Shown piece after piece: positions 1 through 10,155 of a DNA stretch of 64,000 bases. The DNA lies in the NCBI GenBank assembly GCA_016617785.1, contig JADILM010000008.1:310001-374000 (forward strand), given 5' to 3'. The translations under genes were made by a program, and so were the position numbers. This DNA is from Sporobolomyces roseus. Taxonomy: Eukaryota; Basidiomycota; Microbotryomycetes; Sporidiobolales; Sporidiobolaceae. Under the pieces are notes generated by a model. That model did not search any database and was not told the DNA's origin. It was given only the letters and a program-made list of their open reading frames with translations. Each line of letters starts with the position of its first letter. The stretch's first letter is position 1.

Positions 1-1843
1 ACTCGTCAAAACGACATCGTACTTCTCCAATTCCTTTGCTTTCGTAATTCTATTCTGACCGTGAAAGACGAGCACCTTGAACCCTTCCGTGAACTTCTCA
101 ATCTCGTTCTTCCATTGAATGATGGCGACTGTAGGAGCTAGAACGAGTGTCGAACCTTTCGGGTGCGAGGGAGACCAGTCGGAGAGAATGAGTGAAATCG
201 TTTGAATCGTCTTCCCCATCCTATCGATCTCAATATCGCATCAGTATCAGAGCATAGGAAAGAGGAGGTAGGAGTAGGCTTACCCCATCTCGTCGCAGAG
301 GAATCCACCTTTGAAAGGACCTTGTTCTTGTTTCACCATCCAATTCAAACCTTCCAATTGGAAAGGTAAGAGCTTCTGAGTGAGTCCGGTGGGTTGAATA
401 GCTTTCTCGACGGCAGTGAGCGGTACTTTGCGAAGTTCGTCCCAGACACCTCGGAGGTCTTCGTGATTCGCGTTGAGGTAGAATGAGGTACGTTCGAACT
501 GTAGAAAGGGAACCTTTGATTAGCTCGTGAACGAGAACGACTGATCAAACGGAACCCAAACTCACATTCGTGAAATCCTTCATCATTTTCTTGTCATGTT
601 TCGAAATATGAGCTCCTTTCCTCAGCGGAACCTTGACCCTCTCCTTCTTCTGCCTCGCCTTCTCTTCTTTAACCTCTTTCGTATCCTTCTCCCTCCCACC
701 CGTAGTTTTTTTCTTCTTCTTCGGGGCCTCCTCTTCATCCTCTACGATACTCATTTTCTCATCTTCACTTTCCTCCTCTTCCTTGATGTGATCCGATTCC
801 TCCGCTTCGACTTCCTCTTCATCATACTCGTCTTCCTCCTCATCGTCTGATCCATCGGCGGTAGGAGGAGCGAAATCCGAAACGTCGTCTTCATCACTAC
901 TTGAATCATCCCTGATTACTCTAGCTTTCCCTTTCCCTTTGCCCGCTCTACTCGGAGTAGACCTTCCGCTGCCCGATACCGACTCGGCAGCTTTCCCTTT
1001 CCCTTTGAGCGCACGACTTACACTCTTCGCAACTTCTTTCCCATCCAAAGCTTTTCCCTTCCCCTTCCCTCCACCTTTACTCAATTTCCCTTTCAACCCT
1101 TTAGCTAAAGCCCTAGCTCTCGCAACTCCAGGATCACTAGTCTCTTCATCCAAATCCATTTCTACATCGTCCTCTGCACTCAATTCCTCGAGTTCTTGTA
1201 ATCCAACTTTGAATTCCTCTTGATCAGAAACTTCAGATTCAATAATCATTTTCCCTTTCCCTTTTCCTTTGTTCCTACTTCCACCACTTGACCTCGTGAC
1301 GGGTTCTTCAGAATCGGAAGCAGTGTCGGATAATTCGAGGAATTGATTCGCAGAGGAATTGGCGGATTCATTGAGTTTCTTCGTTGCTGCCATACTCGCT
1401 GACCTTCGAGGAGTACTACGAGATCTGTAGTATTTGAAGCGAGTCGTTTAGGGCGAGATTTGAATGAAGTTGCGAAAAAGATAGGAGAGAGTACGAAAGA
1501 GACGTCAGTGAGCATACACTCAACCCGCACTAACAAAACTCTAGAGGGTGAATAGATAGACCTACCCAGATCTACTACCCAAAGTAGGCCTCTTTGGTTT
1601 CTGTTCCTGATGCTTGATGTTCAACTCATCTTCCGCTGGATCTTCTGAATCACTGATCACTAATTCCTCTTCACTAGGTTTGCCAGATTCATTCTTGATA
1701 CTAGTTGGTGCGGTTGAAGGTACTCTAGCAGAGCGTGATGAGGAGTTGAATCGATTGGGAGGAGTTGGAAGAACTGATTCTGAATCGGATTCAACTGGTG
1801 AAGGGGAACCGGAGGAAGGGGCAATACGACGGCGAGGAGGCAT
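1..1843 (-). CDS. RAD16: Rad16-type SNF2 helicase, N-terminal part (runs off the left edge)
   Basis: This is a SWI/SNF2 ATPase of global-genome nucleotide excision repair; yeast Rad16 works with Rad7 as a DNA translocase and ubiquitin ligase in the nucleus. The start is the ATG at 1841-1843 (MPPRRRIAP); the GTG before it is not needed. Four exons are visible, with introns near 1565-1425, 566-500 and 282-220. The first ~370 residues are low-complexity and charged, with many GKGK runs and long Asp/Glu stretches. The Rad16 core follows: a segment with LPFQLEGLNWMVKQEQ, then DEMGMGKTIQTI (Walker A), split by an intron after DEMG, then LVLAPTVAIIQWKNEIEKF. The RING and C-terminal helicase domains lie outside the window. 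A detached copy of this family's C-terminus occurs at 44.4-44.9 kb. The family call is firm; the long acidic N-terminus is unusual. Confidence 0.9.
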
Positions 1844-1967
1844 CACTCTTTCCTATTGAGCGGAGAGCGGGACTCGAGCGTGAGGTGAAGAGCGAAGGAG
1901 CGAGAAAGCAAATTGCCACTCTCTCCCTTCGCGACCTCGCATTTTTTGCAACGTCAAAATGGAATTC

Positions 1968-4072
1968 TCATTTCGCTTCAAACATCCCTTGACAAGTAGC
2001 TTCAACGTCCTCTATCTCCTTGGGTGCATTCGCGCTCAATACTATTGAATCGGCATGATCAGATCCGATATGAACTTCGTCCTCTATTCGAACTGAGAGG
2101 TTGTGGAATCCTTTCGGGAAGTGAGAGAGCGGTGGGATGTAAAGGCCTGGTTCAATCGTCTGTACATATAGTCATCAAGTCAGCGAGAGAAAGAGGAACC
2201 GAGAGAGAGAGAGAAACTCACGATAACCATTCCAGGTTTCAACCTGAATTCGCAAAACCAAGAACTCGATCAGTCACTCCTTGCGCTCTCGATCAAAAGA
2301 AAAGAAAGTTTGTGCGTACTTCTCATCCCTCCCAAAACTCATCGTATCATGCAAATCGACCCCCAGAGGATGTCCAACGAAATGTGGATAAACGATTCTC
2401 TCCAACTCTCCTCCCTTGAGATTGAATCCAAGGTTCCTCAGTTCCTCTCTTGTCAAGTCTACAGAGATCTTGTGAAGTTGTTCCAAGGTTAGGTCGGAGG
2501 ATTTCGAGGGGTCTAGGCAGAGCGAGAGGAGGTGTCTGTGGATTCGAAGGACGGCGGAATAGAGGGATGATTGAGCGGTGGAGAACTTGCCGGACGAGGG
2601 GAAAGTACCTGTGTAATCGGCGAGGGTGAGTGCGAGCTGGGGAGAGTGAGGAGGGAGAACGTACGAGTGATATCACTTGCATAACCTCCATATTCACACC
2701 CTGCATCGAGCATGACTAAATCTCCTTCTTTCACAGGTTGATTGTTTGCGATGTAGTGTATTGTGAGAGCGTTTTGACCGGAAGCACAGACGGGTACATA
2801 GGCGGGTCGAGGGGAACCGAGAGAGGAAGTCGTGTGTTCGAATTGGGAGACTAGGGAGTTCTCAGTCAAGTTCCGTGATCGTTGCCCCCCTTCTCTGAAT
2901 GATGTGCCACATAATCTCATGACCTGTACGGAGATACTTCGTCAACTGGTCTCCAACGTACGGGAGATAAGCGAACGGTTTCTCATACGTCGGAATGACC
3001 TTGACAGCTAATATCGGCAGCTCTCTTCATAACCCTAACTTCCGCCTCACTCTTGATCAGTCTCAATCTCTCCACTTCCCTCGCCCCATTCCTCGCATCT
3101 TTCTTGCCCAAAATCTTCAGGATCCCATCTATATCATCCCCTTTCGACGTCGAGGGCAGTGAGAAGTAGTCAAAGAGTGATTTAGATGATGAAGAAGTCG
3201 AGGAAGTGCGAGTGCGACGAGATGAAAGGGAAGAAGCGGAGATGTTGGGGAGATCGATATAGATTGGTCCGCGAGTGATGTTGAGGAGGTCTTCGAGTCG
3301 TGAAGAGAACCATGCGATATCACAAGCCTACAAACATCGTCACTTGAACGTGAGTGTGTTGTTACAAGGAATCGAGACAGCAACGCACATCGTCCGCACC
3401 GAATACTTCGCAAACTCCATCAGTTCCCGATCTCGGTCCATTCCAGCTCTCATCGTAAGGATCTTTCGGTCGGACAAACATGGTCATCTTGTATCCCTTC
3501 GATGAACTCGTCTTTTCTAATTGAGCGGAACGAGAGTTTTGGGTCAGTTTTCAATAGTTTGCGTTTCAGAGTCGAGGGCAAAGAAGGAACGAACGCAAGA
3601 CGAGGACTGATTCTGGTTCCTCCCACCCTGTCAGATACCACAGATTCGATCGTTGTCTAAACTTGTAGCTATGCAGGACGACGAACAGCGAGAAGTCAGT
3701 TTCGAAAGCCAAAAAAGCGAATTCGCTCACATCTCATCGCTCGTCTCGTCCCAAATCCACGACATGCTTGACTTACAAGATGTTCTGGCTCATATATTGT
3801 ACTTTCCCACCTGCAATAACCACGATGGCACCCTCTTCCAATCCACTCATCAATTTCCTCCTCCTCTCTTCATACTCTTTCGCCTGAATACCGGGTGTCA
3901 ACTCTCCCTGACTGAGTAGATGTGGATGAGTTGAAGGTAAAGGTTGACCGTATTGTTTAATTGGAGGGATGTAACCTGGTCGAGGTGGAGTTGAGGGATG
4001 TAATAATGGTAGAGGAACTGAAGAGAAACATCGATGAGATCGTAGAGCTGTTCGTAGAGGTATTCGCTGCAT
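1968..4072 (-). CDS. ICP55: Mitochondrial intermediate-cleaving Xaa-Pro aminopeptidase (Icp55), M24 family
   Basis: Icp55 removes one N-terminal residue from proteins already cut by the mitochondrial processing peptidase and so stabilises them. The start at 4072 gives an Arg-rich, acid-free leader (MQRIPLRTALRSHRCFSS) typical of mitochondrial targeting. The aminopeptidase-P N-domain follows, with GQPLPSTHPHLL, GELTPGIQAKEYEERR and, after an intron, WYLTGWEEPESVLVL. The M24 metal ligands are all visible across later exons: the Asp pair in LDAGCEYGGYASDIT, His in GHPLGVDLHD, Glu in IEPGLYIP and Glu in VRIEDEV. The stop is at 1968-1970. There are at least six introns. It lies on the same strand as RAD16, leaving only ~124 bp for RAD16's promoter. 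Intron borders between 2900 and 3300 were not all resolved. Confidence 0.9.
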
Positions 4073-4177
4073 CTCTAGTGCAGTCTACGGTGAATCAGAG
4101 CGAGGTAGAGTGAGAGGTAAGAGTCGAAGATTGACTTCCTCCCTCTTTGGCCTTTATCCAACAGCTCTCTAGTCAAG

Positions 4178-5105
4178 ATGAACAACCTAATGATCCCATT
4201 ATCAGAGCAATCAGAACAAGATCTAGCATTCATGGATGCAGCAATCGTCATGGTCCGTCTCTTCTATCCCTCTGTTTCTCTTCCTCATCTAATTCTCGGT
4301 CTCTCTCCTTCCTCACCCCTCCCTGTCCTCGCTCACCAGGCAGAAGAAGCTTTCACAGCCTCAGAGATCCCAGTAGGCTGTGTCCTAGTCCACGAAGGCC
4401 GCATCATCGCAAAAGGACGAAATCGAACCAACGAAGGTCGAAACGCAACCTTACACGCAGAGTTCGACGCACTCCGACACCTCCTACCAGATCGATCACA
4501 TGTAGTCACTCCACAACTCACTCGACCTTTCACGCCTCAAGAAGGGGAGAGGAAAGTTTGGGAGACTCCGTTAGAGGGTGTTGTACTTTATGTGACGGTA
4601 GAACCTTGTATCATGTGTGCGGCGGCGATGAGACAGGTAGGAATAGAGAAAGTCATTTATGGGTGCGGGAACGATAGGTTTGGTGGAACTGGTGGTGTAC
4701 AATCTATTCATTCAGAGTTAGTTTCCCAGCTGTCTCTCGCTTTCTTGATTGGCTTACTCATTATTCTCTCTTTCAATGATTGTAGTACTCGATTACTGTA
4801 CTCTCCACCTTATCCAGCTTACGGCAACTATCGACGAGAAGAAGCGATCATGTTACTCCGACGATTCTACTTGACTGAAAACACATCAGGTACTCTCTCT
4901 TCTCTTCTCCTGTCGCCCCTCTTCCTCACTGACCAGCCTCTTACTATCGACAGCGCCGAAACCGAAGAACAAGAAGAATCGAGTACTGAAGGAAGATATC
5001 GAATCTGTTTCATCGACACCATTGACCTCGGATACACGGTCACCTGTCGCTACGCCCCCAATGCGATCACCATCAACTGGCTCACTCGCAGCTATACCGA
5101 CCTAG
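4178..5105 (+). CDS. TAD2: tRNA-specific adenosine-34 deaminase catalytic subunit (Tad2/ADAT2)
   Basis: The product deaminates A34 to inosine in tRNA anticodons as a heterodimer with Tad3. The zinc site of the cytidine/deoxycytidylate deaminase fold is intact: HAE (in NATLHAEFDAL) with the proton-shuttling Glu, and PCIMC (VEPCIMCAAAMRQ) with both Cys ligands. IPVGCVLV and GRNRTNEGRNATLHAE are family signatures. Three introns were placed. The first has a GTCCGT donor and joins ..AAIVM to AEEAFTASEIPVG. The second follows SIHSE. The third precedes a Lys-rich, Ser/Pro-rich tail (KPKKKNR...). Splicing of the last intron gives a TAG at 5103-5105; the unspliced frame would run to about 5368. It is divergent from ICP55, with ~105 bp between the two start codons. 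Confidence 0.9.
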
Positions 5106-5727
5106 GGATCAAGGGCGAGGTGGAAAAGTTAGAAAACGTAGTCAGTGCGAAACGTTTATCGACCATTTCCTCAGACTCCTTCTTCGTCTGGCTTCTCTCT
5201 TTACGCTTTGGCCCACTCGCTCTCGCATTCTTGCTCATGTCCAGCTCTCTCGCTCTCGGAGTCGGCGTCGGCGTGGCGCTCTGGATGAGTTGTTCTCTGA
5301 TAATCCGATCTTTCTCTCGTATTCTCTCGTTCTCCGAAACCGAGCATGTCGAGCCAGGAGTGTCTTGATCACGCGGAGGAGGTGGCCGGGTGAATTGTCG
5401 CTCAGGATGAGGAACGGAGATGGAGCTGTTTGCGCAAGGTGAGCTGATCACTCGATTCTTCAATCGCGATTGTAAACTGACGACTCCCGCACTTTGACAG
5501 TGAGTATCGATGAGTACAAGTTGCGAGCTATTGAGACAAGCCGTGAGTCTTCCTCAATTTTCGATCACTTCGCCGATAACGGGTTCAGACGAACCTTGTC
5601 CGGTTACGCCGCGGTCTTGATGCAGCTCCCCTTGCAACTCCTTCCTCCTCCCTTCCTTTCTCTCTTCTCTTTGCCCACCACCTCATCCCTTTCTCCCTCC
5701 TCCTTCTCGATTAATAGGTCGCAAACC

Positions 5728-7253
5728 ATGAAGAGAGCGTCGCTTCACCGTTCAAGCGAAGATCCGGCTATTCATCAGCTCAGAGGGATGTATGCCGACT
5801 TGTCAAACGCAAGAACTCATCGTGAGCTATCCGCTTGAATCCGAGTCACCGTAGATCACTGACCTTTCCGACGAATCTAGAGGAAAAACATACGGCTTTG
5901 TGGCATCTGGCTCGCCAACAGTCACTCGACAATTACTACGAAGATAATGGATACCATCCGGCTGCGAGAGATCCTTTTATGCAAGGAAAGACGGTTGAAT
6001 GCGTGCTTGAGGATCTCAGGCGATGCGCTGACGCGGAGCTCGTATTGATCGGTCTGTCCTCTTCTGATTACTCCCAGATCTCCCGGTGCTTACCATTGCG
6101 ATCGCGCTGCAGTCAAGGGAAAAGGGAGCGGCGCTGCTCAAGAGAATATCATCAATCGATACGTTCATCTTGTGAGACCCGCAGGAGAGGAGTGCTTCTT
6201 CCATGAAAAGGAGGTCGACGACGGCGTAGGTTATGCTCTCCTCTTTCGAGTTTTCCAGCTCTCAAGTGAAGCTAATTCCGAGAATATATAGATCATGGAG
6301 GTTTTCATCAAGGAGATGGAGTTGAAAGAGTTCGTACTCGATCACATTGCAAACTTCCTGCCCACAAGAGAGTCTGCCGGTGCAAGACCAGAGCTGGACA
6401 AGTTGGGCCTCTGGCCAACGCCGGGTGAGCCCCCTTTTTGGGTCTCCTGTAAGCTCCCTCCTTCCGTCGTCACCGTGTGCGTCTCGCTAAGGACCAGATA
6501 ATTTATATCCGCAGTGGGCAGAGGTGAGCTCACGTATCACAGCCTCTTTCGCTCCGAGACCGCAAGCTCACCTCACCCTCGTTTGCGCGTCTCAGCTTGT
6601 CGGGATTTCATCAACCGTTTGGACTCATCGAAATGTGCACATTTTTTGATTAACGAGACTTTGTGGAAACATTACTCGACGTTACAAGAAATCGATTGTG
6701 AGCCGGCGATTTCTATTCAAAGAGTTTGTTGGTCTTGACGATTCTTTTGCCAGCGTCAACTTGGACTTCTGATGATAGGCTTCCTTTTACCAAGCAGGAA
6801 ATTATAATGTCGATATCACATTATGGCAGAGATTTACTCCGATCAATTGAAAAGATTCAGCGTATTGTGCGTTCTTCTTCGCAACTGTTACAGAAGAATC
6901 AATCTGACTTGTCCAATGCCCGTGATTAGGTTGACGCAAGTCATTCACAGTCTGAAGACGCCTCTGACCATTCTGAGCTTGCTCGTCGCACCGGCTCGAC
7001 TCGGACTGGTCGCGAGACGAAACCACCGACTCGTTTTTGGAATGACCCCGGGGCAATCTTGAAACTACCAGACAATCTCTGTCCTCGCCATCCAAATCTC
7101 ATTCAGGCAATCAGACAAGTCGCTCAGAAGTACGGAACGCTCCTTGATCTCGAACACGACGAGAACGAAGGCTCTCCAGAATCCCACTTACTCAAGCGCT
7201 CTCACTCACCTGACGGTGTAACAGACCGTAAGAAGCATTTGTACCATACCTGA
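5728..7253 (+). CDS. Unrecognised helical protein, copy A of a tandem pair (352 aa)
   Basis: I do not recognise this family. Eight exons join without a stop into 352 codons: 5728-5821, 5881-6051, 6113-6225, 6292-6424, 6515-6523, 6596-6697, 6754-6866 and 6930-7253. Exon 5 is a 9-nt microexon. The model is supported by the neighbour at 7683-9147, which shares NIINRYVHL/LLIQRYQHF, VGRACRDF/LGRACKSF, an identical phase-0 splice after a codon for Ile, and AIRQVAQKYGTLLDL/AIQQVATNYGKLLKF followed by TDRKK-LY/TDRKERLY. Composition suggests a soluble, mostly alpha-helical protein; no signal peptide or membrane segment is seen. An upstream ATG at 5347 opens only a short frame. It follows TAD2 by ~620 bp on the same strand; that gap shows no gene I can support. 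Confidence 0.6.
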
Positions 7254-7682
7254 ACACCTGTACTTCATCTTCCTCTGTCTCTCGTTGTCGATTCTTGTGC
7301 TTTTTGTATTTTCGCAACTTCTTCCGAAATTTACATCTTTGTTGCGGATTTGCGAGGCGAGGCCGGTGACCGCTCGTAACGTGGAATGAGTAACGACTTT
7401 GACGGCGTCAAATTGCTGGAGTTGTCCTCGAATGGACACGAAATCTTGCCTTCGCAACTCCGGTTAAAGACGCGAGGGGAAAAGTGGGATCAGCTGGAAG
7501 AGGAGGTTTAATCGATAGGCCCGTGCAATTGTAAGAAGCGTGAGCACTTTCGGTCAAGTCGGACGTTGACCGTAAGGTTTGCTGCCGTCTCTTACCGCTA
7601 TTCTCTTTCCTCATACTCTATCTTCGCTGCTTTCTCCCACTTCATTCACTATCGCCTGCCGACTCGTACATTTATTGTACTC
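7254..7682. other. Intergenic spacer between the tandem unknown genes
   Basis: This 429-bp stretch should hold the 3' end of copy A's transcript and the promoter of copy B. No reading frame here matches either paralogue or a known protein, and no RNA gene or repeat was seen. Confidence 0.5.
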
Positions 7683-9147
7683 ATGAGTAGCTCCAACGAA
7701 GAACACATTCTACAGGCGAGTCTTGCGAAGGACATCAAGAAAGTAAGCTCATTGAGGGAAAAAAGTAAGCGCTCCCCGTTGATTTTTCGACGAGTTATGT
7801 ACTGATAGAGTGAGTGACTGAATAGTGTATACTCGTAAGTGACTGACCAGCCCGAGTCTCTCGGATGTCGCTGACGGACTCATTTCGTCTCGCGAATCCA
7901 GACGGTGAAGCATTCGAGCGGATTGAACGCGAGCAGTTCGACGAGCATCATACTGTCCTTGACGAACTTCAGTCGATCAGAGATCGAGCCCAGGAATTGG
8001 CTCCTACGTTGTGCTGTGGGTAAAATGAACTCGAGCATGGAGTCATCGATTGATCGCGATTCTTGATCCAGTGAGCAATAGGAAGCTTTCTGCAAGCGAC
8101 GAGCACAAGTGTGAGCTTCTCATCCAACGTTATCAACACTTCCTCGGTACGAGTCAAGGACAATCTTATAGGCAAAGTTTGGTCGAATTTGACAAAGCCG
8201 TGATTTCGCACTCTGTCTCGTCGCTTTTACAGGTCTTCTGACGACGTCATACCCTACAGGAGCTCACTTACCTTCGTAAAAGCTTTCACGTCGAACACAA
8301 GCGCGACATACTCGAGCAGAAGAGACCCACTTACAACTTTCGACAGCTTTTTACCGAAGGACCTGGCGAAAGCTTCTGGGATCAGCGTGAGTTAGAATTC
8401 CCCATATCTCCCACTTGTAGCTGTTGATCATTTCCTTCTTTCATATGCAGTCGGTCGTGCTTGCAAAAGCTTCCTCGATGGCCCGCAGGACGATATCGAG
8501 GAGGATCAAGAAGTTTACTCCAAGTTGATGGAGAAGGACAAGTTAGCCTCGAATACTCCGCGTACTCAATACATTGCCATCTTCAACGCTTGTGAGCATC
8601 CCTCACCCCTGAATCTCAATCGCTGATACATCACTGAAAAACGCATTGCCGCTAGTTGAGCTGTTGAACCGATATCTCAGTGTCAACAAGCGAGAACCCT
8701 CTGGCACGCTCAAAAATCAAGTGCTATCCTTGTCTCATGCCGGTCGTCACTTGATAGACTACTACATTCTGATCGAAGGAATTGTGAGTCGAGCTTTCAA
8801 GCTTTCGCTATTTTCGAGCGATGTTTTGAGGCTCAAAGATTCTTCTGCTTTATACGAACCAGGTCAAAGCTGCTCCAGAGCCAGAGTTGGACGGGAAGAG
8901 GTACCCTATCATCAATCACCCTGACGACTTCCTTCGATTGGATGTGGAAAAAGCGCAGCTCAGACGCCGCCCCGATTGGGCGCATGCGATTCAACAGGTC
9001 GCTACAAACTACGGGAAGTTGCTCAAATTCGATGCCTCAAGTAATGTCGTGCCTATGATCGAGCTTCCTCGACTCACGGATCGCAAAGAACGACTCTACC
9101 GCTCTCGCTCAAATTCTCCTTCGCGTTCGGCCGCAGAATTGCAGTAG
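7683..9147 (+). CDS. Unrecognised helical protein, copy B of a tandem pair (343 aa)
   Basis: This is the paralogue of the gene at 5728-7253, and its function is unknown. Seven exons (7683-7764, 7902-8019, 8082-8232, 8260-8386, 8451-8591, 8656-8783, 8863-9147) give 343 codons with consistent phases. The intron at 8233-8259 would be only 27 nt, yet it has GT, CTGAC and AG, and removing it bypasses an in-frame TGA. The product starts MSSSNEEHILQ, is charged and helical, and ends with a Ser/Arg-rich tail after TDRKERLYRSRS. Sequence identity to copy A is patchy, strongest in the last third (AIQQVATNYGKLL). The first intron (7765-7901) is the least certain. The pair looks like an old tandem duplication that has diverged quickly. 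Confidence 0.6.
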
Positions 9148-9444
9148 ATATGTCTAGTCCTTCTCTTTGTAAATCCAGATGCTGCCCCTTCCCTCTGTAG
9201 TTCCTGATCCTCCTAGTTGCGCTTCATTTTGTTCCGTTTCTGCAAATTGACTCGTTTTATCCGTGCCATCAGCACCTGCCATTCTCTTTGTCGACCAAAC
9301 TGTCGAAGAGGAGAGTTTCGGTAGCGCTGATGCGAAACTCTCGCGAAGCTGTGAGCGGTCGAGCTGGACGGATCAAACATTATCCTCCGTAAAGAGCTAT
9401 AATTGACACTCACCTACGACCGAGATCGCTGCACTTTGATCGCA

Positions 9445-10073
9445 TCATTGTATACACTCCTTGACCATCTCCATAACCTGGCTAAACGTTTCCCTCTCAT
9501 CCATACTAATCCCGCTTTCCTCCTCGTCCTCCCTCTCGAGATCCCGCGATCGTTTCAATCCAATTCCGAGCACAACCGGTTTCACTTCCATCCCTTGTGT
9601 TTCTCTTGTCATCTTTTCGAAGAGGATTGCTGCTATTTGAGAGGCGTAGAGGTCGTGGAGAGCTGAGACGTGAGGAGAGGGAGGAACGCCAAAGAGAGGG
9701 GAAAGGGTCGAGGAGGGATGAGGTGGTGGTAAGGAGGAGAGGGATGAAGATTCGGAAGGAGAGGAGTAAGAAGGTAGAGCAGCGGGAAGTGTGGAAGGAG
9801 GAGGGGAAACTTGAATCTGCGAAACGAAAGAGGATTCGACTCGGTTTCCAAACATGACGGAATGAGAGCGAGACGTACCATACAACCTATTCTTCCCAAT
9901 TGTGTCAAGATGACTAGGATCCTGTCGTTGAATGATTGAATCATGAGATATGTTTGAATTGAATGAATCAACCTGACTCGTTGAGCTGTTGGAACGCCTT
10001 GAAGCTGCGGTGTTGGAGGTTCAATGGGTTGTTGTCCTGGTTCTAGGTTCGCTACATCCAATAAGCTAGCCAT
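9445..10073 (-). CDS. PAC3: Proteasome assembly chaperone 3 (PAC3/Poc3-like)
   Basis: PAC3 with PAC4 guides alpha-ring assembly of the 20S proteasome in the cytosol. The ATG at 10071-10073 opens MASLLDVANLEPG. The family core follows: GVPTAQRVRLIHSIQTYLMI then FNDRILVILTQLGRIGCM, which matches the beta strands of PAC3 around its ILVLVTQFGKMG segment. One intron (donor GTACGT after the Met codon, acceptor near 9825) joins GCM to IQVSPPPS. After a Ser/Pro-rich linker comes an aliphatic strand (VVLGIGLKR), and the last helix is FSQVMEMVKECIQ, as in PAC3. The linker between the halves is longer than in the human protein. Its start codon lies only 82 bp from that of KAE1 on the other strand. Confidence 0.75.
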
Positions 10074-10155
10074 AGTTGTGAGAAGTGAAAGGTTTGAAGC
10101 CAACTTTGGAATTCTTCATCTTTGATTCCGACTCTCACCTCGACAACAACTCAAG
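10074..10155. promoter_or_regulatory. Compact bidirectional promoter PAC3-KAE1
   Basis: Only 82 bp separate two divergent start codons, so both core promoters and 5' leaders must lie here or overlap the coding regions. No TATA box is obvious. This is inference from spacing. Confidence 0.45.

Noticed and set aside
596..850. Hydrophobic 84-aa plus-strand ORF resembling a membrane peptide
   Set aside because: It is the antisense shadow of the acidic, Lys-rich N-terminal region of RAD16.
5092..5463. Minus-strand 123-aa ORF after TAD2
   Set aside because: It overlaps the TAD2 tail and 3' region and has no similarity or supporting splice context.
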